Assembly: GCA_966211215.1 (NCBI GenBank)
Contig: CBIHNR010000001.1
Location: forward strand, 1-64,000
DNA: 64,000 nucleotides
From: Desertivirga sp966211215
GTDB lineage: Bacteria; Bacteroidota; Bacteroidia; Sphingobacteriales; Sphingobacteriaceae
Reading direction: 5' to 3'
Part shown: positions 8,256 to 16,110 of the stretch, piece after piece
Numbering within the stretch: position 1 is the stretch's first letter
Layout: every line of letters starts with the position of its first letter
The notes under the pieces: model-generated
The model's input: the letters and a program-made list of their open reading frames with translations, nothing else
What the model was told of the DNA's origin: nothing
Database searches by the model: none
Translations under genes and position numbers: made by a program

Positions 8256-8427
8256 TTTATACCATAGAATGTATTTTTAATCTACTGTAGTTCAGGTTGT
8301 TGTGTTTTGCTTGGGTGTGGAAAAAAAGTAGAGGCAGGAACAAACTAAAACGAGGTTTTATGCGTTAAGCTGCCTTCTGTGGATGGGAGATTGAAAAAGC
8401 AATTTATAAACTAGTAAGGAAAAAAGA

Positions 8428-8453
8428 AAGGCCTGAAGCTGCCTTCAGGCCTT
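8428..8453 (-). terminator. Rho-independent terminator of the ara operon
   Basis: Perfect 11-bp stem AAGGCCTGAAG / CTTCAGGCCTT with a 4-nt loop, followed on the minus strand by a T-rich tail (TTTCTTTTTTCC). It lies 20 nt after the araA stop. Confidence 0.9.
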
Positions 8454-8473
8454 ATATAAGCTTTCGAATACGA

Positions 8474-9976
8474 TTAAGCTTTGTTTAATTGATAATAAAC
8501 GTCGCTCCAGCGAAGGTCATTTTTCAATTGATATAAATCAGTGTTTTTGCCGATTTTAACAAACTCAATTCCTGCCATCTCTGCAAAATCCTGCATGTGT
8601 TCAGATGTTAAGTTTTGGCTATAGCCGGTATGGTGAGCTCCGCCTGCTAAAATCCAGGCAGCGCATCCTGTTTTCATGTCAGGATATGGTTTCCAAAGTA
8701 CACGTGCTACTGGTAGTTTCGGAAGGTCGTTCTTGATTTCAACTGCCTCAACTTCGTTCACAATCATACGGAAACGGTTGCCCATATCAACGATAGAAGC
8801 ATTTAGGGCAGGGCCAGCTGCAACGTTGAATACCAAACGTACTGGATCTGCTTTGCCGCCAATTCCTAATGGATGGATTTCGCATTTTGGTTTTCCATCT
8901 GCGATAGACTCACAAATTTCAAGCATGTGAGAACCCAATACCATTGGGTTTGATGGATCGAAGTGATAAGTATAATCTTCCATAAATGCGTTTCCGCCTG
9001 GAAGTCCGCTTCCCATAACTTTCATTGCACGTACTAAGGCTGCTGTCTTCCAGTCGCCTTCACCAGCAAAACCATAACCTTTACCCATTAAACGCTGAGA
9101 AGCGATACCTGGTAACTGAGCCATTCCATGTAAGTCCTCAAATGTATCAGAGAAGCCTTTATAGTTTCCATCCTGAAGGAAAGAAAGCATACCTAATTCT
9201 ATTTTTGCAGCATCCCTTAAAGAAGAGTATTGAGCACCGCCTTTGCGCAAAGCATCAACAACAGCATAACGCTCTTCGTATTCAGCAGTTAATTTGTCTA
9301 CTTCAGCATCACTGATTTGATTGATAACCGAAACCAGGTCTCCAATACCGTGAGTATTTACAGAGAAACCGAATTTTAATTCAGCCTCAACTTTGTCTCC
9401 GTCAGTTACAGCAACATAACGCATGTTATCGCCAAAACGAACGAATCTTGCACCTTGCCAATCGTACCAGCCAGCCGCTGAACGAGCCCATCCATTTAAC
9501 TGATCTAATACCTCAGGATCTTGCCAGTGGCCAACAACAACTTTACGTACGATTTTCATTCTTGAAGCGATGAAACCGAACTCTCTGTCGCCGTGTGCAC
9601 TTTGGTTTAAGTTCATGAAATCCATATCGATTGAACCCCATGGAATATCGCGGTTATATTGAGTGTGTAAATGAGCTAGAGGCTTCTGCAGAGATTTTAA
9701 GCCTGTAATCCACATTTTAGCAGGAGAGAATGTATGCATCCATGTGATGATACCGATACAGTTTGGAGCAACGTTAGCTTGCTGGCAAAGTGCATAAATC
9801 TCTTCTGTACTTTTTACTGTTGGTTTGAATACAACACGCACTGGGATTTGAGATGCATTGTTTAATGATTCTGCAATTTCCTGAGAGTGCGCTGCCACTT
9901 GTTTAAGTGTTTCCTCCCCGTATAAGTCCTGGCTACCTGTTACAAACCAAACTTCAAACTTTTTAAGATCAGTCAT
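8474..9976 (-). CDS. araA: L-arabinose isomerase
   Basis: 500 residues, the standard AraA length. It opens with the family signature FEVWFVTGSQDLYGEE and carries the metal/catalytic stretches GFAGEGDWKT (Glu), FMEDYTYHF (Glu), LGSHMLE (His) and GGAHHTGYS (His). It converts L-arabinose to L-ribulose in the cytoplasm, with Mn2+ as the usual cofactor. Last gene of the araR-araB-araD-araA unit; 126 nt separate it from araD, a gap holding a stable hairpin. A terminator follows directly. Confidence 0.98.
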   Translation of the reverse strand: MTDLKKFEVWFVTGSQDLYGEETLKQVAAHSQEIAESLNNASQIPVRVVFKPTVKSTEEIYALCQQANVAPNCIGIITWMHTFSPAKMWITGLKSLQKPLAHLHTQYNRDIPWGSIDMDFMNLNQSAHGDREFGFIASRMKIVRKVVVGHWQDPEVLDQLNGWARSAAGWYDWQGARFVRFGDNMRYVAVTDGDKVEAELKFGFSVNTHGIGDLVSVINQISDAEVDKLTAEYEERYAVVDALRKGGAQYSSLRDAAKIELGMLSFLQDGNYKGFSDTFEDLHGMAQLPGIASQRLMGKGYGFAGEGDWKTAALVRAMKVMGSGLPGGNAFMEDYTYHFDPSNPMVLGSHMLEICESIADGKPKCEIHPLGIGGKADPVRLVFNVAAGPALNASIVDMGNRFRMIVNEVEAVEIKNDLPKLPVARVLWKPYPDMKTGCAAWILAGGAHHTGYSQNLTSEHMQDFAEMAGIEFVKIGKNTDLYQLKNDLRWSDVYYQLNKA

Positions 9977-10025
9977 TTTTTATGTAATGAATTACGATTT
10001 TAATTTATAATTTACTTATTATTAG

Positions 10026-10049
10026 GCGGTTGGTGAGAACACCAACCGC
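10026..10049 (-). promoter_or_regulatory. Intercistronic hairpin between araD and araA
   Basis: Perfect 10-bp stem GCGGTTGGTG / CACCAACCGC with a 4-nt loop and no T tract. A smaller AGCTGG / CCAGCT stem lies beside it at 10063-10081. More likely an mRNA stabiliser or processing site than a terminator; role inferred. Confidence 0.45.
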
Positions 10050-10102
10050 GGAAAATGGTCGAAGCTGGTTTTTCTCCAGCTCCTTAATAGTCTAATTTCT
10101 GC

Positions 10103-10804
10103 TTATGATTGGCCGTAGTATGAGTGCGGGCCGTGTTTTCTTTCATAATGTTTCTTAATCAGAGAATCCTTCAAGCGTGGCGCTCCCGGATTAATTTGCT
10201 CTGTTAAGTACGCCATCTGGGCACAAGTTTCAAGTACAGCACTGTTATATACTGCTTTGTCGGCAGTTTTGCCCCATGTAAAAGGCGCATGATTTCCTAC
10301 AAGGATCATTTCAACCTCCTCGTAGCTTAAGCCTTTGTCTTTAAAGCAGTCCATGATTTGGAAGCCTGTCTGGTATTCATAGTCTCCCTGTATCATTTCA
10401 TCGCTCATAGGAGGGGCGCATGGAATATCCGCAGTTAAATGGTCGGCATGGGTTGTACCGTAGTTAGGAATATCGCGCTGGCTTTGAGCCCAGGCTGTGC
10501 CATAAGTAGAGTGAGTATGCACGATGCCGCCAATTTTCTCCCAATGCTTATATAAAACAGCATGAGTTAGCGTATCAGATGACGGGCGAAGTTCTCCTTC
10601 AACCACATTTCCATCAAAGTCCACAATCACCATTTTTTCAGGTGTAAGGTCTTCGTAGGGTACGCCACTTGGTTTAATGGCGAAAACGCTTAATTCGCGG
10701 TCAACCGCACTTACGTTTCCGAATGTAAATAATACCAAACCTAATTTTGGCAATTGCATATTGGCTTTGTAAGCCTGTTCTTTTATATGTTGATATTTAG
10801 ACAT
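10103..10804 (-). CDS. araD: L-ribulose-5-phosphate 4-epimerase
   Basis: 233 residues, a class II aldolase-fold epimerase. Visible family features are LVLFTFGNVSAVDRE at the N-terminus, the zinc site HTHSTYGTAWAQ, the THADHLTADIPCAPP segment and GNHAPFTWGKT near residue 170. It converts L-ribulose 5-phosphate to D-xylulose 5-phosphate, which enters the pentose phosphate pathway. Middle gene of the ara operon, 88 nt after araB; that gap contains degenerate TCAG-rich repeats. Confidence 0.97.
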   Translation of the reverse strand: MSKYQHIKEQAYKANMQLPKLGLVLFTFGNVSAVDRELSVFAIKPSGVPYEDLTPEKMVIVDFDGNVVEGELRPSSDTLTHAVLYKHWEKIGGIVHTHSTYGTAWAQSQRDIPNYGTTHADHLTADIPCAPPMSDEMIQGDYEYQTGFQIMDCFKDKGLSYEEVEMILVGNHAPFTWGKTADKAVYNSAVLETCAQMAYLTEQINPGAPRLKDSLIKKHYERKHGPHSYYGQS

Positions 10805-10814
10805 TTTTGTTTTT

Positions 10815-10890
10815 ATTAGCGATTAGCTCTGGGCTATCAGGTTTCAGCCGTCAGGTTTTCAGACTTCAGATTTCAGTCCTCAGTCTCTGG
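10815..10890. repeat. Degenerate TCAGACTTCAG-type repeat in the araB-araD gap
   Basis: Tandem-like, imperfect units such as TCAGGTTTCAG, TCAGACTTCAG and TTTCAGTCCTCAG fill the gap between araB and araD. The same style of sequence recurs at 26694-26762. Non-coding and of unknown role. Confidence 0.5.
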
Positions 10891-10892
10891 CT

Positions 10893-12614
10893 TTATCCCT
10901 CAACTGCGATCTCTTCTTTACAGAAATCTTCCACAAAGGCACCAGCTTCGCTATAGCGTTGATAGCGTTTTGCGTAGATAGCAACTCGCTCTGGATTTGG
11001 ATGATATTCTGCATCAAAGCCTTGCCCCATAGCATTCATCGCATCTTCTACTTTAGGATAGATGCCCGCTGCTGTTGCTGCAAACATAGCTGCACCAATA
11101 GCGCAAGTTTGATCTGATTTATGGATTTTGATAGGCATGTTTAATACATCAGCCATCATTTGCATAATGAAAGGAGATTTTCTGGCAACACCACCTAAGC
11201 CAATTAATCCTTTAACAGGAACGCCTTGATCGTTAAAGCGATCGACAATTTTCTTAGCGCCGAAGCAAGTTGATTCAACAAGTGCACGGAAAATTTTAAC
11301 AGCATCAGTACCTAAATCCAAACCGATAAATGCACCTTTTAAGAGTTGGTTTGCATCTGGAGTTCTTCTTCCGTTTAACCATTCTATAGCTAATTCTCCA
11401 CCTTCTTCAACCGGAAGTTCGTTAGCCTTTTTGCTTAGCTCCGGGATGATTTTACCTTCAATTTCATCGATTAATTTATGTGCTGTTTCTGCATCAATTA
11501 ATTGAGTTTGAGATAGAAGGTTTTTTACCGGCCATGCCAACACATTTTTTAACCATGCATAAGCATCTCCAAACGCTGATTGTCCAGCTTCTAAGCCAAT
11601 CATTCCAGGGATGATAGAACCGTTAACCTGTCCGCAGATGCCTTTTACTAAAGTGTCTTTTACTTCAGCTGCAGGGGCAACCAGCATGTCGCATGTTGAA
11701 GTACCCATTACTTTACTCAAGTAGTAAGGCTCAATCTGTCCGCCTACAGCGCCCATATGTGCATCAAAGGCTCCGATACCTATAACAACATCAGTAGAAA
11801 GTCCTAATTTTTCAGCCCACTCTGCACTTAAAGTACCTGCCTGTTCAGAAGCCGTATATGTTTTATTTGATAACTTGGCAGTAAATCCAGCTAAAAGTGG
11901 GTCTAAAGTTGCGAAGAATTCTTCAGCAGGTAAGCCCCCAAATTCTTCAGCCCAAAGTGCTTTATGTCCGGCAGAGCAAACACCTCTTTTCACTTCAGAA
12001 GCTTTTTTACCACCAGTTAGCAAGAAAGGAATCCAGTCGCAATGTTCTACCCATGAATGGATTGCTGTGCGTACTTTTTCGTCTTTCCTTAAAATGTGTA
12101 ATAGTTTAGACCAGAACCACTCAGAAGAATAGATGCCCCCTACGTATTGAAGGTAGTTGGTAGCAAATTTCTCCGCATGTTCGTTAATTTCAGCAGCTTC
12201 GCCAACAGAGGTATGGTCTTTCCAAAGCACAAACATGGCATTTGGATTATTTTCAAACTCTGGTAAAAGTGCTAGTGGGGTTCCGCTTTCATCAACAGCC
12301 ACAGGCGTAGAGCCAGTCGTGTCGATAGAAATTGCTTTAATGTTCGCAGCAACGTCTTTGCCTGCCTTTTGCAACGTATCTTTTATGGTTGTTTCCAGTC
12401 CTTCAACATAATCTAAAGGATGCTGGCGGAACTGGCTTTCTGATGCATTACAGAACAATCCTTTTTTCCACCTTGGATAATAAAACACTGACGCTGCAAC
12501 TTCTTCTCCTGTGTGTGCGTTTACAATCACCGAGCGTACGGAATCTGTTCCGTAATCTACTCCTATAACAAAACTTTGCTGGCTCATAATTCGGTATTCG
12601 TGTCTAAATAACAC
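10893..12614 (-). CDS. araB: Ribulokinase (FGGY family)
   Basis: 573 residues from the first ATG; the in-frame ATG at 12587 (MSQQSFVIGVDYGTDSVRS) is the likely true start, giving 564 residues. The FGGY-kinase ATPase fold is shown by VIGVDYGTDSVRS at the N-terminus, GIGAFDAHMGAVGG in the middle and KGLIGLGGVARKSPFI near residue 470. It phosphorylates L-ribulose to L-ribulose 5-phosphate with ATP in the cytoplasm. It is downstream of araR and upstream of araD, so all three catabolic genes and the regulator run in the same direction. Confidence 0.97.
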   Translation of the reverse strand: MLFRHEYRIMSQQSFVIGVDYGTDSVRSVIVNAHTGEEVAASVFYYPRWKKGLFCNASESQFRQHPLDYVEGLETTIKDTLQKAGKDVAANIKAISIDTTGSTPVAVDESGTPLALLPEFENNPNAMFVLWKDHTSVGEAAEINEHAEKFATNYLQYVGGIYSSEWFWSKLLHILRKDEKVRTAIHSWVEHCDWIPFLLTGGKKASEVKRGVCSAGHKALWAEEFGGLPAEEFFATLDPLLAGFTAKLSNKTYTASEQAGTLSAEWAEKLGLSTDVVIGIGAFDAHMGAVGGQIEPYYLSKVMGTSTCDMLVAPAAEVKDTLVKGICGQVNGSIIPGMIGLEAGQSAFGDAYAWLKNVLAWPVKNLLSQTQLIDAETAHKLIDEIEGKIIPELSKKANELPVEEGGELAIEWLNGRRTPDANQLLKGAFIGLDLGTDAVKIFRALVESTCFGAKKIVDRFNDQGVPVKGLIGLGGVARKSPFIMQMMADVLNMPIKIHKSDQTCAIGAAMFAATAAGIYPKVEDAMNAMGQGFDAEYHPNPERVAIYAKRYQRYSEAGAFVEDFCKEEIAVEG

Positions 12615-12670
12615 TTATTTTTTCAAAAATAAAAATCCTATGAATAATTTTACAGAAAACTAATCTGGGG

Positions 12671-13378
12671 TTATGGGTTAAGCGCTTGCGGGTTAGGGAT
12701 AAAATTTAAGAAAGATTGGAATTTGTCTTTATAGATAGCGGGGTCTAATTTGTAGTAATAGGCTCCTTTTTTCGAATTCTCCTTATCTTTTTCATCCTGG
12801 CGGATTAATAATCCGGTTGATAAAAGCTTGCGGCTGAAGTTACGCTTGTCTAAAACCGTATCATACACGTTTTCATACAAGGTTTGAATTTGCGGTATGG
12901 TAAATTTTTCTGGAAGCAACTCAAATAAAATAGGATGTAAAGCCGCTTTGTACCTTAATTTTTGCTTGGCCATTTCAACCATTGAGTCGTGGTCGAAGAT
13001 AAGCTTAGGGGCCTTCTTAAGTGAGAACCATTCCGCATGGTATTCTTCGCTAAGTTGTTTTTCGTATTTGTGGATATCTATGAATGCAAAATAAGCGATA
13101 CTCATAGTCCGCTCGATAGGGTCGCGTTCGATCTCGCCGAAAACATGCATTTGTTCCATGTAAACTCCTTCAAGGCCGGTTAGCTGTTTTAAAATTCTCG
13201 AGGCAGCATCTTCCGGACTTTCATTTGGTTCTATGAAACCTCCCATTAAGCTCCACTTATTTTTCTCAGGCTCAAATCCACGCTGAATTAGAAGCAATTT
13301 TAAGTGTTCACCATCAAAGCCGAAGATGATACAATCAACTGCAATAAGAATGCGGGTTTGTTTAGAATACCTGGTCAT
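12671..13378 (-). CDS. araR: AraR: Nudix-fold/winged-helix repressor of arabinose genes
   Basis: 235 residues. Residues 8-140 form a Nudix domain and 150-230 a winged-helix domain (FTIPQIQTLYENVYD, then DKRNFSRKLLSTGLL), the NrtR-type layout. The Nudix box at 47-69 reads GGFIEPNESPEDAASRILK and so on: Gly47, Glu53 and Arg61 are kept, but the REUxEE metal-binding glutamates are replaced by Ile62, Gln65 and Leu66. The domain therefore cannot be a standard pyrophosphohydrolase and should be a ligand sensor. Family knowledge: Nudix-WHTH AraR controls arabinose genes in Bacteroides and senses L-arabinose. The position directly upstream of araB supports the same job here. Confidence 0.88.
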   Translation of the reverse strand: MTRYSKQTRILIAVDCIIFGFDGEHLKLLLIQRGFEPEKNKWSLMGGFIEPNESPEDAASRILKQLTGLEGVYMEQMHVFGEIERDPIERTMSIAYFAFIDIHKYEKQLSEEYHAEWFSLKKAPKLIFDHDSMVEMAKQKLRYKAALHPILFELLPEKFTIPQIQTLYENVYDTVLDKRNFSRKLLSTGLLIRQDEKDKENSKKGAYYYKLDPAIYKDKFQSFLNFIPNPQALNP

Positions 13379-13396
13379 TATAGAATACGATGTGCA

Positions 13397-13421
13397 ATTA
13401 TAGATATTAACTGTCTATAAT
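13397..13421. promoter_or_regulatory. Candidate AraR operator upstream of araR
   Basis: Inverted repeat ATTATAGA / TCTATAAT with a 9-nt spacer, centred about 31 nt before the araR start. Its place fits autoregulation of the araRBDA unit. The protein-site match is inference. Confidence 0.35.
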
Positions 13422-13478
13422 ACAATATCTACATAGCTATCTTGAACATAAACAGGCGTTTTATTCCTGTTTTGCTAT

Positions 13479-15203
13479 TTAAATGTTACGCTTAGTGTTC
13501 AGTTTGCTGTTTCGAAAACTATAAGTGAAGTAAATGATTAAGCCAATTCCTAACCATATTAAAAACCTGAGCCAATTAGTGTAACCAAGTTCGGTCATCA
13601 GATAGAAGCAACTTAACAATCCCAAAACAGGAATTAGGGATAGATTTTTTAGGAATGAGAGTATCGATAAAGTTATCGCCAAAATAATGAAAAGGAAGTA
13701 AGGAAGCACATCTTTATAGGTATGCCAGTCGCCAGAGTATCTGAATAAGTCAATTATTTTCTCGCCGAAAACAAACACTGTGGCAATGAGCAAGCCGGGT
13801 ACAATGTATTTTGAATTGATATACGGAATCTTAAACCTCCCGGGTTGCACGTCTTTATCTTCTTCCAAAAGCAATACCCCGGCACAAACGAGCACAAAGG
13901 CAAACAAGGTCCCGATGCTGGTTAGGTCGGTTACCTCAGTTAAATTCATAAACAAGGCGGGTAAGGCAACCACCAGGCCTGTTACTATGGTTGCAAAAGA
14001 AGGAGTGCGAAATTTAGGGTGTATTTTCGAGAAAGCTTTTGGAAGCAAGCCATCACGGCTCATCGCCATCCAGATACGAGGCTGCCCCATTTGAAAAATT
14101 AAAAGCACGCTTGCTGTTGCAATTACGGCACTTATAGATATAATGTAGCTTATCTGATGTAAACCAATCCGTTCAAAAACGAAAGCTAAGGGGTCGGCAA
14201 CGGCGAGTTCAGAATAGTTCACCATTCCGGTAAGAACAAGGGCAATTAAAATGTATAAAATGGTGCAGATAATGAGGGAGTAAATCATCCCTTTGGGTAA
14301 ATCTCGTTGAGGGTTTTCGCATTCTTCTGCAGTGGTTGAAACGGCATCAAAGCCTATGTAGGCAAAGAAGACTCCAGACACCCCTTTCATTACGCCTCCA
14401 AAATCATTGGGTAAAAATGGGCTCCAGTTGGCAGGAGTAACATAAAAAGCACCGAGCAAAATAACGGCTATTACCACACCGATTTTGAGAACTACCATGG
14501 CATTGGTTACCCTTTTTGTTTCACGAATGCCGATATAGACCAGCCACGTGATTAAAAAAACGATCACTAATGCTGGAATATCGGCTATGATTTTTAATGA
14601 GCCGATGGATGGTGCCTGGGTCCATGCCTCTGCCTGGCTCTTCAATGTTTGGGTGATTTCTGAAAGATTACCGGCCGATGTTAATTCCTGTAATTTAATA
14701 TTTCCGCGGTAAGCCGAAAGGTAATCCATCGTCAAATATTCGGGAACGTGAATATCGAATCCTCGAAGTAAATTGGTGAAATACTCACTCCAGGAGATAG
14801 CAACAGCGATGTTCCCGATGGCATATTCCATCAACAAATCCCAGCCAATTATCCAGGCAATTAATTCTCCGAATGAGGCATAGGCATAAGTGTAAGCGCT
14901 ACCGGAAACTGGTATTCTTGAAGCGAATTCGGCATAGCACAAAGCAGAAAATCCGCAGGTAATGGCCGTAATGATAAATAAGATTGTAACTCCGGGGCCG
15001 CCATCGAAAGCTGCCTGCCCAATGGTTGAAAAAATTCCGGCACCGATAACGGCAGCAATCCCCATAAAGGTGAGGTCTTTTACCTTTAAAACCTTGTTTA
15101 AATGAGGTGCGCCAGATTCGGGGTTTTCGCCATCGCTAAGTCCTGCGTTTACATCATTTAATATTGATGAAAGCGGTTTCTTGCGAAAATAGTTGTTTGC
15201 CAT
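13479..15203 (-). CDS. APC-superfamily amino acid permease
   Basis: 574 residues with about 12-14 hydrophobic segments. The N-terminal cytoplasmic part leads into LTFMGIAAVIGAGIFSTIG, the substrate-binding first helix of the cationic-amino-acid-transporter (YfnA/CAT) branch. FFAYIGFDAVSTTAEECENPQRDLP, in helix 6 and the following loop, is the second family landmark. It imports amino acids across the inner membrane with protons. It stands alone, without biosynthetic or catabolic neighbours to point to a substrate. Family assignment is firm, substrate open. Confidence 0.93.
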   Translation of the reverse strand: MANNYFRKKPLSSILNDVNAGLSDGENPESGAPHLNKVLKVKDLTFMGIAAVIGAGIFSTIGQAAFDGGPGVTILFIITAITCGFSALCYAEFASRIPVSGSAYTYAYASFGELIAWIIGWDLLMEYAIGNIAVAISWSEYFTNLLRGFDIHVPEYLTMDYLSAYRGNIKLQELTSAGNLSEITQTLKSQAEAWTQAPSIGSLKIIADIPALVIVFLITWLVYIGIRETKRVTNAMVVLKIGVVIAVILLGAFYVTPANWSPFLPNDFGGVMKGVSGVFFAYIGFDAVSTTAEECENPQRDLPKGMIYSLIICTILYILIALVLTGMVNYSELAVADPLAFVFERIGLHQISYIISISAVIATASVLLIFQMGQPRIWMAMSRDGLLPKAFSKIHPKFRTPSFATIVTGLVVALPALFMNLTEVTDLTSIGTLFAFVLVCAGVLLLEEDKDVQPGRFKIPYINSKYIVPGLLIATVFVFGEKIIDLFRYSGDWHTYKDVLPYFLFIILAITLSILSFLKNLSLIPVLGLLSCFYLMTELGYTNWLRFLIWLGIGLIIYFTYSFRNSKLNTKRNI

Positions 15204-15284
15204 AGACCAAAAAGGGTTTATTCGCCCACATAAACATAGAAATTATTTTGTTTGGCTGTTTATATAGGCGAATAAAATGCCCGT

Positions 15285-15965
15285 TTAATCTCGCTTTGGC
15301 TTTTTTAAGATAAAAAATAGGATAATCAGGATAAGCAAAGCTATGCCAATACCTATATAAAGTGTGTTGTTTTCTGTTGGAGTTTTGCCTGTGGTGTTTT
15401 CCGGGTTTGTGTATTGGGTTTGAATGTTTGCGTCAGGCGGTATTTTGATTGAGTTGAAAAAAGTGGCGCTTTCCGGATCGGCATATTCCTTGTGAATTTC
15501 CTGGTAAAGAAACTGAAAGGTGTAGGTGGAACTGTTTTCATGCAGAATACGAATGTTTCTTAATTGTTTCCCGCTGCCGCTCTCACCTGCCAGTGTTAGG
15601 TCCCTCACATGAAGCTTACCCATCAGTGTATCCTTTTCGTTTAGAATGGAACCATCTTTTGATGACTCTTTAATGCGGGTAACAAAATCATCGTAGTATT
15701 TTTGAAGGTGGTTTTCTTTTTCAATGTCAGGAGTTGTTCTTGGATTGTCTGGTGATACGGTGATCAGGACGTTGCCGAAGGATGACTTAGCATTGATAAG
15801 TGTTTGCCCGAGTGTGTCTTTTCGTTCGAAGCCGGTGGGCAAGGACACCTGAACTGAGTCGTCTATCTTGTACGGTTTCCAGTTTTGAGCAAATGTCATC
15901 ATTGAAAACAATATGAAGACGCAGGTGAGATGTATCTTTTTCATCTTCTGATAACGGGCAATCAT
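15285..15965 (-). CDS. Hypothetical secreted protein with C-terminal membrane anchor
   Basis: 226 residues from the first start; MKKIHLT at 15944 is the better start. A signal peptide ends at MTFAQ. The mature part (about 30-175) is a mixed alpha/beta domain with no motif I recognise (WKPYKIDDSVQVSLPTGFE, later YTFQFLYQEIHKEYADPES). A Thr/Asn/Pro-rich linker leads to a single hydrophobic helix (about 201-220, ILIILFFILKK) with a basic end, so the domain faces the periplasm. No operon partner is evident. Confidence 0.65.
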   Translation of the reverse strand: MIARYQKMKKIHLTCVFILFSMMTFAQNWKPYKIDDSVQVSLPTGFERKDTLGQTLINAKSSFGNVLITVSPDNPRTTPDIEKENHLQKYYDDFVTRIKESSKDGSILNEKDTLMGKLHVRDLTLAGESGSGKQLRNIRILHENSSTYTFQFLYQEIHKEYADPESATFFNSIKIPPDANIQTQYTNPENTTGKTPTENNTLYIGIGIALLILIILFFILKKPKRD

Positions 15966-16110
15966 CAGAAATAGTTTGTTGGAGGTAGGTTTGTAAGGTT
16001 GTTACCTTTTGGTAGTCAGGTTTTTATGGTGGATGAAGGTTCCAGGTTAGCAACGACGGAATTATAAAATCCCGTCGAGCATTGTTCCATGGAAGGGAAG
16101 ACTAAAAATT

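Larger units (their letters stand above)
8137..8473. other. 337-nt spacer: upstream region of the fibre-like operon and ara operon terminator
   Basis: No credible ORF. From right to left it holds the ara operon terminator (8428-8453), an AT-rich stretch, a perfect 14-bp palindrome (8242-8255), and an A/T-rich leader before the 8136 start. I found no exact TAnnTTTG box on the minus strand, so the promoter of the operon is not located. Confidence 0.6.

Noticed and set aside
16054..16077. CGACGG / CCGTCG hairpin after the M3 peptidase gene
   Set aside because: Only 6 bp of stem and no T tract; could be a weak terminator but not listed as one.
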